From Pseudomonas fluorescens (GTDB lineage Bacteria > Pseudomonadota > Gammaproteobacteria > Pseudomonadales > Pseudomonadaceae), in assembly GCF_001307155.1 (NCBI RefSeq), contig NZ_CP012830.1:1977501-2041500 (forward strand): DNA of 64,000 bases, read 5' to 3'. The notes beneath the pieces were generated by a model that worked only from the letters and a program-made list of their open reading frames with translations, was not told the DNA's origin and did no database searches. The position numbers were made by a program, and so were the translations under genes. Positions 28,249 through 37,458 of the stretch are shown here, one piece after another (within the stretch, counting starts at the first letter, position 1; every line of letters begins with the position of its first letter).

Positions 28249-30171
28249 GGCTTGGGTTGTGGCCTTCAGGCCTGCCAGTAGCAACCGCTGATACAAGTCC
28301 TCCTTCAAGCCCTCAGGCGTCGTCAGCTGCATCCGCTCCAGATGAACCGGGTACTCCGAAGGTTCCGGCGCATCCAGCGCGGCCTTGCCCAGCTCCAGAA
28401 TCTCGGTGAGTTTGAACTTGCTCTTGAGCCAGTTCAGCGCCCGCAACAAATCCTGCTCTTCGCTGCTGAAATCACTGCCCAACGGATACTCCGGAAACAA
28501 CCGCGGGTGCCGCGCAGCAATCGCCTGCAAGCGCTGTGGGCTGTTGTCGCTGAAACGCGGATCGAGGCGAAAATCCTTCGGCAGTTTGCCGGCCTTCTGC
28601 GCCTGTTCGATCAAGCCTGGCTGGAAGCGTGAATCGCTGATGTTGAGCAATGCTTCGATCACCTTGGCGTCGGTCTTGCCGCGTAAATCGGCGATGCCGT
28701 ATTCGGTGATCACAATGTCACGCAAGTGCCGTGGAATCGTGCAATGGCCGTATTCCCAGACCATGTTCGAGCTCACTTCACCGCCCGACTCACGCCAGCT
28801 GCGCAGGATCAGAATCGAGCGCGCGCCTTCCAGCGCATGGCCCTGGACGACGAAGTTGTATTGTCCGCCGACACCGCTGAGCACCTGACCGCCTTCCAAC
28901 TGATCAGCAACACCGGCGCCGAGCAGGGTCATGGTGAACGCGCTGTTGATGAAACGCGCATCCAGGCGCTGCAAGCGCTTGAGCTCTTCCTGGCCGTACA
29001 GCTCGTTGATGTAACTGATGGCGGTCATGTTGAATTCAGCGAGCTTGCTGTGGGGTAATTCCCGCAACCGCTGATAGAAACTACGCGGCCCAAGGAAAAA
29101 ACCACCGTGTATCGAGATGCCGCCCACTTGAGCCGACTCATCCAGGGTCCCGGCATTGGCGTGCTGTTGCAGGGCAACGCTCGGATAAACCTTGCGCCGC
29201 ACGATCCCGGCATCGGACAACGCCAGCAGACCGTTGACGAACATCTCGCTGCAACCATAAAGCCCCTTGGCAAAAGGCTCCACGCCACCTTCACGGCTAA
29301 TCAGCGGCGCCCAGTAATGCGCATCAAGGTCCGTCAACAACGCACGGTAGCCGTCGTTATCCGCCTGCCGTGAGAGCAACGCGGCGGTCAGCGCATCGCC
29401 CATGGCTCCGATGCCGATTTGCAGGGTTCCGCCGTCCCGCACCAGGGTACTGGCATGCAGGCCTATGAAGTGATCCTGCAAGCCTACCGGCATGTTCGGT
29501 GTGGAAAACAGCGTGCTGCCCTCCTCCTCGTCGATCAGCAAATCGAACGCCTCACGGCCGACTTCCGAGTCTCCCGGCATGTACGGCAGATCCCGATGAA
29601 CCTGGCCGAGCAGCAGGATGGTTTCCCCGGCAGCACGACGTTTGGCGATCATCGGCAACAGGTCGAGGGTGATGTCCGGGTTGCAGCTCAGGCTTAGTCG
29701 CTCCGGCTGCTGCGGATCATGGGCCACCAATTGCGCCACCAGGTTCAACCCGGCGGCATTGATGTCCCGGGCGGCGTGGCTGTAGTTGCTGCTGACATAG
29801 TCCTGCTGCGCCGACGCGCTGTGCAGCAAGCTGCCGGGCTGCATGAAGAACTGCTCGATGTGAATGTTCGCCGGGAGGCTGTCACGGTGCAGGTCGGCGA
29901 GAAAATCCAGCTCGGGATAATCGCCAAACACTCGCTCGATGAAGGGTTCCAGAAAGCGCCGCTGCAAGCCGTCGCCCAATGACGGACGACCCAGGCTCAA
30001 CGCGGTGTAGACCGTCAGATGCCGCTCGGGCAACTGGGCGATGCGCTGATAGAGCGCGTTGACGAAGCGGTTGGGTTTTCCCAGCCCCAGCGGCAGGCCG
30101 AGGTGTATATGCGCTGGCAAACGTGCGAGCACATCATCGACTGCCTGTTCGATTGATACCGACTGCACCAT
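28246..30171 (-). CDS. Acetyl-CoA hydrolase/transferase family protein
   Basis: A 641-aa member of the CoA-transferase family I, of which acetyl-CoA hydrolases and 4-hydroxybutyrate CoA-transferases are better known. The C-terminal region has the family segment GVGGQYNFVVQGHALEGARS and VITEYGIADLRGKTDAKVIE. It is longer than usual (about 430-500 aa), with extra sequence in both halves. GGGAGGG lies 4 nt before the ATG at 30171, which rules out the in-frame upstream start. The exact acyl substrate is unknown. Confidence 0.82.
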   Translation of the reverse strand: MVQSVSIEQAVDDVLARLPAHIHLGLPLGLGKPNRFVNALYQRIAQLPERHLTVYTALSLGRPSLGDGLQRRFLEPFIERVFGDYPELDFLADLHRDSLPANIHIEQFFMQPGSLLHSASAQQDYVSSNYSHAARDINAAGLNLVAQLVAHDPQQPERLSLSCNPDITLDLLPMIAKRRAAGETILLLGQVHRDLPYMPGDSEVGREAFDLLIDEEEGSTLFSTPNMPVGLQDHFIGLHASTLVRDGGTLQIGIGAMGDALTAALLSRQADNDGYRALLTDLDAHYWAPLISREGGVEPFAKGLYGCSEMFVNGLLALSDAGIVRRKVYPSVALQQHANAGTLDESAQVGGISIHGGFFLGPRSFYQRLRELPHSKLAEFNMTAISYINELYGQEELKRLQRLDARFINSAFTMTLLGAGVADQLEGGQVLSGVGGQYNFVVQGHALEGARSILILRSWRESGGEVSSNMVWEYGHCTIPRHLRDIVITEYGIADLRGKTDAKVIEALLNISDSRFQPGLIEQAQKAGKLPKDFRLDPRFSDNSPQRLQAIAARHPRLFPEYPLGSDFSSEEQDLLRALNWLKSKFKLTEILELGKAALDAPEPSEYPVHLERMQLTTPEGLKEDLYQRLLLAGLKATTQA

Positions 30172-30263
30172 CAGACCCTCCCGACCTGTCCATGAATTGA
30201 GGTCGGTTCGAGCTTGCCGCTTCCTCATCGCGATGACCAGTCTCAAGGTCAAATCCCAGGTAC

Positions 30264-30290
30264 AAAAAAGCCGCTCGCAAGCGGCTTTTT
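30264..30290 (-). terminator. Intrinsic terminator after cytochrome c5 gene
   Basis: The stem gccgct / agcggc with a cgca loop, flanked by A6 and T5, lies 15 bp beyond the cytochrome gene stop. It also separates that gene from the next one downstream. Confidence 0.85.
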
Positions 30291-30305
30291 CGCTGAAGAC
30301 GGGGC

Positions 30306-30734
30306 TTATTTCAGGCCGGACATCTTCTGGATGGCGCCTTCAAGGTCTTTCACTTCGCAGTCGCTGCAGGTGCCTTTTGGCGGCATCGCATTGAGACCTG
30401 TCAGCGCTACTTTCGCCAGGCCAGCAGCAGTGCCGCCTTCTTTGTCGGCGCGTTTTTTCCAGTCTGCAGCATCACCGATTTTCGGTGCGCCCAGCAGACC
30501 CGTGCCGTGGCAAGCGTTGCAATGTTTGGCAATGATTTCATCGGGAGTTTTCGCTGCACCGCCGCCTACTGAAGCGGCGACTTCCATCCCCTTGCACTCC
30601 TGACCTTGTACACAGACCTGGCCGACAGGCTCAAGGCGTTTGGCGATATCGTCAGTGGTCGACGCTTGTGCGCTGACTGCCCAAAGGGCCAATACGGTTG
30701 CTGGTGCGGCCAGCATTTTCATAATTAGATTCAC
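30306..30734 (-). CDS. cycB: Cytochrome c5 family protein
   Basis: A 142-aa secreted cytochrome. It has a signal peptide ending ALWAVSAQA, one heme site CNACH (about residue 68), a possible axial Met in NAMPPKGTCSD, and the extra cysteine pairs CVQGQEC and CSDC typical of c5 proteins. I start at GTG 30734, because GAGGG lies 7 nt before it; the ATG at 30722 is 19 nt from that site. It probably carries electrons to terminal oxidases in the periplasm. Confidence 0.87.
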   Translation of the reverse strand: MNLIMKMLAAPATVLALWAVSAQASTTDDIAKRLEPVGQVCVQGQECKGMEVAASVGGGAAKTPDEIIAKHCNACHGTGLLGAPKIGDAADWKKRADKEGGTAAGLAKVALTGLNAMPPKGTCSDCEVKDLEGAIQKMSGLK

Positions 30735-30905
30735 GCGTACACCCTCAATGGTGGCTAGTCACGCCCACGGCCACGGTTTCGCAGGCGGGCGCAAGTATAG
30801 CGGTTAGCCCGCCACACTGAAACAACCCTAAAGTCCAAGGGGTATTAAGTCGTGGCGAAATACAGCATGGGGCGACTCGCAAAACCTTGCCGGACGCCTG
30901 TTTTC

Positions 30906-31454
30906 TTAGAAATTCGCCGGTGTGGCTGCGCTGATTAGTCGCGCTGGCGCATCGAACGGATTTCGGAAACGGTGCGGTTTGGTGCTTTCGAAATAGTAGC
31001 TGTCACCGGCCTCGAGCACGAATGTCTCGAGCCCGACCACCAGCTCAAGGCGACCTTCGAGCAGAATCCCGGTTTCCTCGCCCTCATGGGTGAGCATCTC
31101 TTCACCGGTATCGGCGCCTGGCGGGTAGATCTCGTTGAGGAACGCGATAGCACGGCTCGGATGGGCCTTGCCGACCAGTTTCATGGTCACGGCGCCATCG
31201 GAGATATCGATCAGCTCATTGGCCTTGTAGACAATCTGCGTCGGTTTTTCCTGAAGAATTTCTTCGGAAAAGAACTCGACCATGGACATGGGGATGCCGC
31301 CAAGTACCTTCCTCAGCGAACTGATCGAAGGGCTGACGCTGTTTTTCTCGATCATAGAAATGGTGCTATTGGTAACGCCTGCCCGCTTGGCGAGCTCTCG
31401 CTGGGATAGACCTTTCAGTTTACGGATCGATTGCAGTCGTTCACCGACGTCCAA
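30906..31454 (-). CDS. pauR: XRE/cupin transcriptional regulator, PauR-like
   Basis: A 182-aa regulator with an N-terminal XRE helix-turn-helix (LKGLSQRELAKRAGVTNSTI) and a C-terminal cupin domain (THEGEETGILLEGRLELVVG). This matches P. aeruginosa PauR (PA5301, from memory), a repressor of gamma-glutamyl polyamine catabolic genes that is relieved by putrescine or cadaverine. Likely targets in this window are the PauB-like oxidase at 35586 and kauB at 42003, though I did not find a defined PauR operator. Confidence 0.85.
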   Translation of the reverse strand: MDVGERLQSIRKLKGLSQRELAKRAGVTNSTISMIEKNSVSPSISSLRKVLGGIPMSMVEFFSEEILQEKPTQIVYKANELIDISDGAVTMKLVGKAHPSRAIAFLNEIYPPGADTGEEMLTHEGEETGILLEGRLELVVGLETFVLEAGDSYYFESTKPHRFRNPFDAPARLISAATPANF

Positions 31455-31581
31455 TGCATTAGCCTCCCAGGATTCAGATTGTGTGGATAGTGAGCGTTAT
31501 CATGGCGACAGCGTTCAGTATTTACAACACTTGGGTCTGAATCCCGTTCAGCAAAGCGACTTCTGGTCTCGGCAGCCTGCC

Positions 31582-32655
31582 TCAGCTCCCGGAATAGAGC
31601 CGCGGCACGCGCCGCAGGTTGCAGAAGATCTGGTAGGGAATGGTCCCGGCAGCCATGGCGACGTCGCTGGCGAGGATATTTTTACCCCACAATTCGACGG
31701 TAGAACCGAGGCCGGCCTGCGGCACATCGGTCAAATCGATGCAGAGCATGTCCATCGACACCCGTCCCAGCAGCTGACTGCGCTGCCCGGCCACCAACAC
31801 CGGCGTGCCGGTAGGCGCCTGACGCGGATAACCGTCGGCATAACCCATGGCGACCACGCCGATGCGCATCGGCTTCTGGGTGATGAACTTCGCCCCATAA
31901 CCCACCGGTTCACCGGCCGGCAGTTCGCGCACGCTGATGACTTTCGATTCCAGGGTCATCACCGGCTGCAAGCGTGCCGCCACGGGATTGGCTTCTTCAA
32001 AAGGTGTCGCGCCATAGAGCATGATGCCTGGGCGAACCCAGTCGCTCGGCACCTGCGGCCAGCCCAGCACCGCCGGCGAGTTACACAAGCTGACCTGCGC
32101 CGACAAGCCCTGGCGAGCCGCTTCAAACACCGCAACCTGCTCCGCCGCGCTGCTGCTATGCAGTTCATCGGCACGCGCAAAGTGACTCATCAGCACGATC
32201 TTCGAGACCTTGCCGCTGGCCAGCAAACGTTGATACGCCGCTTGATAATCCGCGGGATGCAGGCCGACCCGGTGCATGCCCGAATCCAGCTTGAGCCAGA
32301 CCGTGATCGGCTTGCTCAACGCGGCTTTCTCGAGCGCTTCAAGCTGCCACAGCGAATGCACCACGCACCAGAAATCATGCTCAACGATCAGCGACAGCTC
32401 ATCGGCTTCGAAAAAGCCTTCGAGCAGAAGGACCGGCGCACGAATACCGGCGGCGCGCAGTTCCAGGGCTTCTTCGATACAGGCCACGGCGAAACCGTCC
32501 GCCTCGGCCTCCAGGGCCTGGGCACAGCGCACCGCGCCATGGCCATAGGCATCGGCCTTGATCACCGCGAGGGCGCGCGCCCCCGAGACTTCACGGGCCA
32601 GTTGATAGTTATGACGCAGGGCTTGAAGATCGATCAGGGCACGGGCAGGACGCAT
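31582..32655 (-). CDS. dadX: Catabolic alanine racemase
   Basis: A 357-aa PLP racemase converting L- to D-alanine so that DadA can oxidise it. PLP lysine is in [13 protein letters not shown] (about residue 33), the catalytic Tyr is in GYGAKFITQ (about 254), and the carboxylate contact MLYGATPF is present. It is third in the dadA-ridA-dadX run, 91 bp after ridA. A long open frame on the opposite strand is a shadow. Confidence 0.95.
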   Translation of the reverse strand: MRPARALIDLQALRHNYQLAREVSGARALAVIKADAYGHGAVRCAQALEAEADGFAVACIEEALELRAAGIRAPVLLLEGFFEADELSLIVEHDFWCVVHSLWQLEALEKAALSKPITVWLKLDSGMHRVGLHPADYQAAYQRLLASGKVSKIVLMSHFARADELHSSSAAEQVAVFEAARQGLSAQVSLCNSPAVLGWPQVPSDWVRPGIMLYGATPFEEANPVAARLQPVMTLESKVISVRELPAGEPVGYGAKFITQKPMRIGVVAMGYADGYPRQAPTGTPVLVAGQRSQLLGRVSMDMLCIDLTDVPQAGLGSTVELWGKNILASDVAMAAGTIPYQIFCNLRRVPRLYSGS

Positions 32656-32746
32656 GGCGGCAGACTTCTAGGCGGTCATGAGGAAGAAAAAACCGGTGCT
32701 GACTGACGGCGTGAACCGCCAACAGCACCGGGAGAGGGATCGTTGC

Positions 32747-33100
32747 TTAAGGCAGAGCAGCCACTACCGACAGCTCAACCAGGATTTCCGGTTCGCACAG
32801 CTTGGCTTCGACTGTCGCACGGGCGGGCGCGACATTCTTTGGCAACCAAGTGTCCCAGACACTGTTCATGCCCTCGAAATGGGCATCGATGTCTTTCAGG
32901 TAAATCGTCACCGACAGCAGCTTGGTCTTGTCGGTCCCGGCCAGATCCAGCAAACGCTCGATGTTGGCGAGGGTTTCACGAGTCTGCTGTTCAATCCCGG
33001 CATTCATGTCGTCGCCGACTTGCCCTGCCAGATACACGGTACCGTTGTGGACAACGATCTGGCTCATGCGCTCATTGGTGAGCTGGCGCTGGATTGACAT
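32747..33100 (-). CDS. ridA: RidA family protein within the dad operon
   Basis: A 117-aa Rid/YjgF protein (imine or enamine deaminase family). Conserved parts are [17 protein letters not shown] and the Arg in [19 protein letters not shown]. DadA makes an imino acid from alanine, so a Rid protein here would speed its hydrolysis; that link is inference. The start at 33100 overlaps the end of dadA by 29 bp, showing tight coupling. A second RidA lies at 59063. Confidence 0.9.
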   Translation of the reverse strand: MSIQRQLTNERMSQIVVHNGTVYLAGQVGDDMNAGIEQQTRETLANIERLLDLAGTDKTKLLSVTIYLKDIDAHFEGMNSVWDTWLPKNVAPARATVEAKLCEPEILVELSVVAALP

Positions 33101-34376
33101 GCTTTTCAGACTCCTTTGGGGTGTTGCCATAACGGGAAATATCGAGACCTTCGGCACTGATTTGCGGCGTTTTCTTCGCCATCAGGTCAGCCAGCAAGCG
33201 GCCGGAGCCACACGCCATGGTCCAACCGAGTGTGCCGTGACCGGTGTTCAGGAACAGGTTCTTGAACGGGGTGGCGCCAACAATCGGCGTGCCGTCCGGT
33301 GTGGTCGGACGCAGGCCGGTCCAGAAACTCGCCTCGGCCAGGTCGCCGCCCTGAGGATAAAGATCGTTGACGATCATCTCCAGCGTTTCGCGTCGACGCG
33401 GGTTCAGCGACAAGTCAAAACCGGCTATCTCAGCCATGCCGCCGACACGAATGCGGGTGTCGAAACGGGTGATCGCGACCTTGTAGGTCTCGTCGAGAAT
33501 AGTCGACGTCGGGGCCATCGCCGGATTTGTGATCGGCACGGTCAGCGAGTAACCCTTGAGCGGGTACACCGGGGCCTTGATGCCCAACGGCTTGAGCAAC
33601 TTCGGCGAGTAGCTGCCGAGCGCCAATACGTAGCGGTCGGCGGTTTCCAGCTTGCCGTCGATCCACACGCCGTTGATCCGGTCTCCGGCGTAGTCGAGGC
33701 GCTGAATATCCTGGTCAAAGCGGAATTCCACGCCCAGTTTCACGGCCATTTCGGCCAGGCGCGAGGTGAAGATCTGGCAGTCGCCGGTCTGGTCGTTCGG
33801 CAGGCGCAAAGCACCGGCGAGGATATCGGTCACGCTGGCCAGCGCTGGTTCGACGCGGGCAATGCCGGCGCGGTCGAGCAGTTCAAAGGGCACGCCGGAC
33901 TCTTTCAGGACCGCGATGTCTTTTGCCGCGCCATCCAGCTGCGCCTGAGTGCGAAACAGTTGCGTGGTCCCCAGGGTGCGGCCTTCGTAGGCGATGCCGG
34001 TTTCAGCACGCAGTTCATCGAGGCAGTCACGGCTGTACTCGGACAGACGGACCATGCGCTCCTTGTTCACCGCATAACGGCTGGCGGTGCAGTTGCGCAG
34101 CATCTGCGCCATCCACAGGTATTGGTCGATATCGGCGGTGGCCTTGATCGCCAGCGGTGCATGGCGTTGCAGCAGCCATTTGATAGCTTTGAGCGGCACA
34201 CCCGGCGCGGCCCACGGCGAGGCATAGCCCGGCGAGACCTGGCCGGCGTTGGCGAAACTGGTTTCCATGGCAGCAGCCGGCTGACGGTCAACAACCGTTA
34301 CTTCAAACCCGGCCCGAGCCAGATAGTAGGCACTGGCGGTACCGATGACGCCGCTACCCAAGACCAGAACGCGCAT
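33072..34376 (-). CDS. dadA: D-amino acid dehydrogenase small subunit
   Basis: A 434-aa FAD enzyme at the membrane that oxidises D-alanine and other D-amino acids to keto acids and ammonia, passing electrons to quinone. The dinucleotide fold is at the very start ([20 protein letters not shown]) and the C-terminal FAD contact is [15 protein letters not shown]. It is divergent from dadR, which in P. aeruginosa activates it in response to alanine. Its leader carries AACAACAA (minus strand of 34411-34418), an exact Crc/Hfq recognition pattern. Confidence 0.95.
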   Translation of the reverse strand: MRVLVLGSGVIGTASAYYLARAGFEVTVVDRQPAAAMETSFANAGQVSPGYASPWAAPGVPLKAIKWLLQRHAPLAIKATADIDQYLWMAQMLRNCTASRYAVNKERMVRLSEYSRDCLDELRAETGIAYEGRTLGTTQLFRTQAQLDGAAKDIAVLKESGVPFELLDRAGIARVEPALASVTDILAGALRLPNDQTGDCQIFTSRLAEMAVKLGVEFRFDQDIQRLDYAGDRINGVWIDGKLETADRYVLALGSYSPKLLKPLGIKAPVYPLKGYSLTVPITNPAMAPTSTILDETYKVAITRFDTRIRVGGMAEIAGFDLSLNPRRRETLEMIVNDLYPQGGDLAEASFWTGLRPTTPDGTPIVGATPFKNLFLNTGHGTLGWTMACGSGRLLADLMAKKTPQISAEGLDISRYGNTPKESEKHVNPAPAHQ

Positions 34377-34410
34377 TTTCGTATCCCTCATCGCGGCTTA
34401 CCGCTGACGT

Positions 34411-34418
34411 TTGTTGTT
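34411..34418 (-). promoter_or_regulatory. Possible Crc/Hfq site in the dadA leader
   Basis: Read toward dadA the bases AACAACAA fit the AANAANAA pattern bound by Hfq-Crc. The site is 34 nt before the start codon, a little farther than typical sites. Confidence 0.35.
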
Positions 34419-34532
34419 CAAATCACAGATGTGCGCAGTGTAAAAAACATTGGCCAGTGCTTTTCACTATATAAGCACCTATATTTGGCGACAATTCTCG
34501 GCAAAATAGCTTTTTACGGAGGCGCATCCCCT

Positions 34533-35021
34533 ATGCGGACCAATACTCAGACCAAACGCGAGCTGGACAAGATCGACCGTAACATCCTGCGCATCCTTCA
34601 GGCAGACGGGCGGATTTCGTTTACCGAGCTTGGGGAGAAAGTCGGGCTGTCGACCACGCCCTGCACTGAGCGGGTGCGACGCCTGGAACGCGAAGGGATC
34701 ATCATGGGCTACAACGCCCGGCTTAACCCGCAGCACCTCAAGGGCAGCCTGCTGGTATTCGTCGAGATCAGCCTCGACTACAAGTCTGGCGATACCTTTG
34801 AAGAGTTCCGACGCGCCGTGCTGAAACTGCCGCACGTACTGGAATGCCACCTGGTGTCAGGGGATTTCGACTACCTGGTGAAAGCGCGGATTTCCGAGAT
34901 GGCCTCGTACCGCAAACTGCTGGGCGACATCCTGCTCAAATTGCCCCACGTGCGTGAGTCCAAGAGCTATATCGTGATGGAAGAAGTGAAAGAGAGCCTG
35001 AACCTGCCGATTCCGGATTGA
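34533..35021 (+). CDS. dadR: Lrp-family regulator DadR
   Basis: A 162-aa Lrp/AsnC protein with an N-terminal helix-turn-helix (ILQADGRISFTELGEKVGLS) and a C-terminal RAM ligand domain (VLECHLVSGDFDYLVKARI). It is divergent from dadA, with about 156 bp between, and in P. aeruginosa the equivalent gene (PA5308, from memory) activates dadAX with L-alanine. GGAGG lies 10 nt before the ATG. The frame is open for over 1.5 kb upstream on this strand, but that part is opposite dadA. Confidence 0.93.
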   Translation: MRTNTQTKRELDKIDRNILRILQADGRISFTELGEKVGLSTTPCTERVRRLEREGIIMGYNARLNPQHLKGSLLVFVEISLDYKSGDTFEEFRRAVLKLPHVLECHLVSGDFDYLVKARISEMASYRKLLGDILLKLPHVRESKSYIVMEEVKESLNLPIPD

Positions 35022-35026
35022 AGCTC

Positions 35027-35084
35027 AAAAGATCGCAGCCTTCGGCAGCTCTTACGAGTGTACGCGCGCAGGCTGCGATCTTTT
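35027..35084. terminator. Long-loop hairpin between convergent dadR and YkgJ-type genes
   Basis: A perfect 14-bp stem (aaaagatcgcagcc / ggctgcgatctttt) encloses 30 nt. T runs on both strands make it a plausible two-way terminator. The arms resemble part of the GCAGCTGC-class REP sequence. Confidence 0.7.
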
Positions 35085-35436
35085 AAACCAACACCTGCCG
35101 GGTGCTGGCCATGTATTCATGGATCTGCTTCTCGACCCGAGGATGAATCAACTCCACCGGGCGGCGACCGTTGGGGCACGGCAGGGTTGCCGTGGTGCCG
35201 AACAGCCGACAGATCAACGGCCGCTCGTCATACACCGTGCAGCCATCGGGGCCCAGGTGCACACAGTTCAGCTCATCCATCGCAGCGTCCTGCTCGGCCC
35301 TGGTCTTACGCGGCAGACGCGACATTTCTTCTGGCGATGTAGTCACCGGGCCACAGCAGTCATGGCAGCCGGGCACGCACTCAAACGAGGGGATTTGCTG
35401 GCGAAGAGCGCGGATTTTCTGACTGTTGCAGCTCAT
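35083..35436 (-). CDS. YkgJ-family cysteine cluster protein
   Basis: A 117-aa protein with the cysteine pattern of the YkgJ/CxxCxxCC family: ECVPGCHDCCGPV, NCVHLGPDGCTVY and ICRLFGTTATLPC. The cysteines probably bind zinc or an Fe-S cluster. No function is established. I start at 35436 (MSCNSQKIRAL); an upstream in-frame start at 35502 would add 22 residues and cannot be excluded. Confidence 0.8.
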   Translation of the reverse strand: MSCNSQKIRALRQQIPSFECVPGCHDCCGPVTTSPEEMSRLPRKTRAEQDAAMDELNCVHLGPDGCTVYDERPLICRLFGTTATLPCPNGRRPVELIHPRVEKQIHEYMASTRQVLV

Positions 35437-35585
35437 CGAAGCGAGTACCGGGAAAGTGAACGGGGTGGGATTTTGCCCTAAAAGCCTCGCGCCAGACAGC
35501 ATTAGCCGACCAGTGTTGCCCAGCCCGAAAGGCCCGGCTTATGCTCCGTAAAATTTACTACACACTCGAAACCCGGATGACACAC

Positions 35586-36899
35586 ATGAACGCCCGTGTT
35601 CAGCAGCCTGCCTCGAACAACCGGCATACAGCGTCTTACTACGCCGCCAGCAGCCTACCGCAGCCCGATTATCCGGCGCTCAAAGGCGAACTGCTGGCGG
35701 ACGTGTGCGTGGTGGGCGGCGGGTTTTCCGGGCTGAACACTGCTATCGAGTTGGCCGAACGCGGCCTCAACGTGGTGCTGCTCGAAGCGCGCAAGATCGG
35801 CTGGGGCGCCAGTGGGCGCAACGGCGGGCAGCTGATTCGCGGCGTGGGTCATGGCCTCGATCAGTTTGCCGAGGTGATCGGCACGGACGGCGTCCGCCAG
35901 ATGAAACTCATGGGGCTGGAAGCGGTGGAGCTCGTCCGGCAACGGGTCGAGCATTTTCAGATCGTCTGCGACCTGACCTGGGGTTACTGCGACCTGGCCA
36001 ACAAACCTCGCGACCTTGAAGGTTTCGCCGAAGACGCGGCCGAACTGCACAGCCTCGGCTATCGCCATGAGACCCGATTGCTGCAAGCCCATGAAATGCA
36101 CAGCGTGGTCGGTTCCGACCGCTACGTCGGTGGCTTGATCGATATGGGTTCCGGGCATCTGCACCCGTTGAACCTGGCCTTGGGCGAAGCCGCTGCGGCG
36201 CAGCAACTGGGCGTGAAGCTGTTCGAACAATCGGCCGTGACCCGCATCGACTATGGCAACGAGGTCAAGGTCCACACCACGCAAGGCACGGTCCGCGCCA
36301 AGACCCTGGTGCTGGGCTGCAACGCCTACCTCAACAACCTTAACCCCGAGCTCAGCGGCAAAGTGCTGCCCGCCGGCAGTTACATCATCGCCACCGAACC
36401 CTTGAGCGCAGCGCAGGCCCACGCATTACTGCCGCAGAACATGGCGGTCTGCGATCAGCGAGTGGCGCTGGACTACTACCGGCTCTCGGCGGATCGGCGC
36501 TTGCTGTTCGGCGGCGCCTGCCACTATTCCGGTCGCGACCCGTCGGACATCGCCGCCTATATGCGACCGAAGATGCTCGACGTCTTCCCGCAACTGGCCG
36601 GGGTGAAGATCGACTATCAATGGGGCGGGATGATCGGCATTGGCGCCAACCGCCTGCCACAGATCGGCCGGCTCAAGGACCAGCCGAATGTGTATTACGC
36701 CCAGGCCTATTCCGGTCATGGGCTGAACGCTACCCACCTGGCCGGCAAGCTGCTGGCCGAAGCCATCAGCGGTCAGCAAGGCGGCGGTTTCGACCTGTTC
36801 GCCAAAGTGCCGCACACCACCTTCCCGGGCGGGAAGTACCTGCGTTCACCGCTGTTGGCGCTGGGGATGTTGTGGTATCGGATGAAAGAGCTGGTCTGA
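35586..36899 (+). CDS. pauB: FAD-dependent gamma-glutamyl polyamine oxidase (PuuB/PauB-like)
   Basis: A 437-aa DAO-family flavoprotein with a dinucleotide fold VCVVGGGFSGLNTAIELAER (about residue 40), the GWGASGRNGGQ motif and a C-terminal AYSGHGLNATHLAGKLLAEA. This matches PuuB/PauB enzymes that oxidise gamma-glutamylated putrescine or cadaverine; P. aeruginosa PA5309 holds this position by memory. The next enzyme of that route, the aldehyde dehydrogenase, is at 42003. ATG 35577 and 35541 are in frame; none has a strong ribosome site. Confidence 0.85.
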   Translation: MNARVQQPASNNRHTASYYAASSLPQPDYPALKGELLADVCVVGGGFSGLNTAIELAERGLNVVLLEARKIGWGASGRNGGQLIRGVGHGLDQFAEVIGTDGVRQMKLMGLEAVELVRQRVEHFQIVCDLTWGYCDLANKPRDLEGFAEDAAELHSLGYRHETRLLQAHEMHSVVGSDRYVGGLIDMGSGHLHPLNLALGEAAAAQQLGVKLFEQSAVTRIDYGNEVKVHTTQGTVRAKTLVLGCNAYLNNLNPELSGKVLPAGSYIIATEPLSAAQAHALLPQNMAVCDQRVALDYYRLSADRRLLFGGACHYSGRDPSDIAAYMRPKMLDVFPQLAGVKIDYQWGGMIGIGANRLPQIGRLKDQPNVYYAQAYSGHGLNATHLAGKLLAEAISGQQGGGFDLFAKVPHTTFPGGKYLRSPLLALGMLWYRMKELV

Positions 36900-36925
36900 A
36901 AGATTCTTTGCGCCCCTACGGACGC

Positions 36926-37010
36926 CATCGCGGGCAAGCCTTCCTCCTACAGGTCCAGCGTTGATAGCACGACGGATACCATCCCTGTAGACGCAAGGTT
37001 TGCCCGCGAT
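36926..37010. repeat. REPIN-like inverted pair
   Basis: REP arms at 36926-36950 and 36986-37010 are separated by 35 bp, between the convergent oxidase and DUF1127 genes. Both arms have diverged by one or two bases from the core. Confidence 0.75.
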
Positions 37011-37034
37011 TGGGCCGGAAGAGCGCCAAATAGC

Positions 37035-37280
37035 TCAAAGCCTCCAAAAGGGTTTGAGCCCCTCCTCCCGCGCCTCTGCACGACTCAGCCCCACATCGCG
37101 CAGCTGCTCGGGCGAAAGCTCAAGCAAACCCTTGCGCGTGTGCAGACGATGCCAGAACAGTCCCCAGCGACCGAGACCGGACGGGGCGTTGCGCATCGTT
37201 GACGCGAGCATGCCCTTATCCTCCCCAGCCTCCAGTTCCTGACTGTGTAACGCCAGCCGCACATCGCTCAAGCCGTTCAT
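37035..37280 (-). CDS. DUF1127 small protein
   Basis: An 81-aa basic-tailed protein ending with the DUF1127 pattern: WHRLHTRKGLLELSPEQLRD, then VGLSRAEAREEGLKPFW. Related short DUF1127 proteins in alpha-proteobacteria bind RNA or affect phosphate and carbon metabolism; the role in Pseudomonas is unknown. The gene is divergent from the MocR regulator, so the 178 bp between them may be a shared control region. Confidence 0.82.
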   Translation of the reverse strand: MNGLSDVRLALHSQELEAGEDKGMLASTMRNAPSGLGRWGLFWHRLHTRKGLLELSPEQLRDVGLSRAEAREEGLKPFWRL

Positions 37281-37458
37281 TTTGATTGCTCCTGTTTACT
37301 TGGGTCGCCAGAGATTCCATGATGCGCGGGGTGGTAAAACCGTTACAGATTCAAAGTAGCTGTATTACATCCATACAGATTTGCCGTTTTAGCGACTGAA
37401 TCCTGTATTTTTGCCCCATCTGTACTGGTCCCCTGAATCCCTTCACCGAGGCTGCACC

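Noticed and set aside
31282..32706. 474-codon open frame opposite pauR and dadX
   Set aside because: It runs over two opposite genes and the gap between them, with His/Gln/Arg-rich antisense composition.
33120..35021. Long fusion of the dadR frame with upstream sequence (699 codons)
   Set aside because: The upstream part is antisense to dadA and ridA; dadR has its own GGAGG and ATG at 34533.
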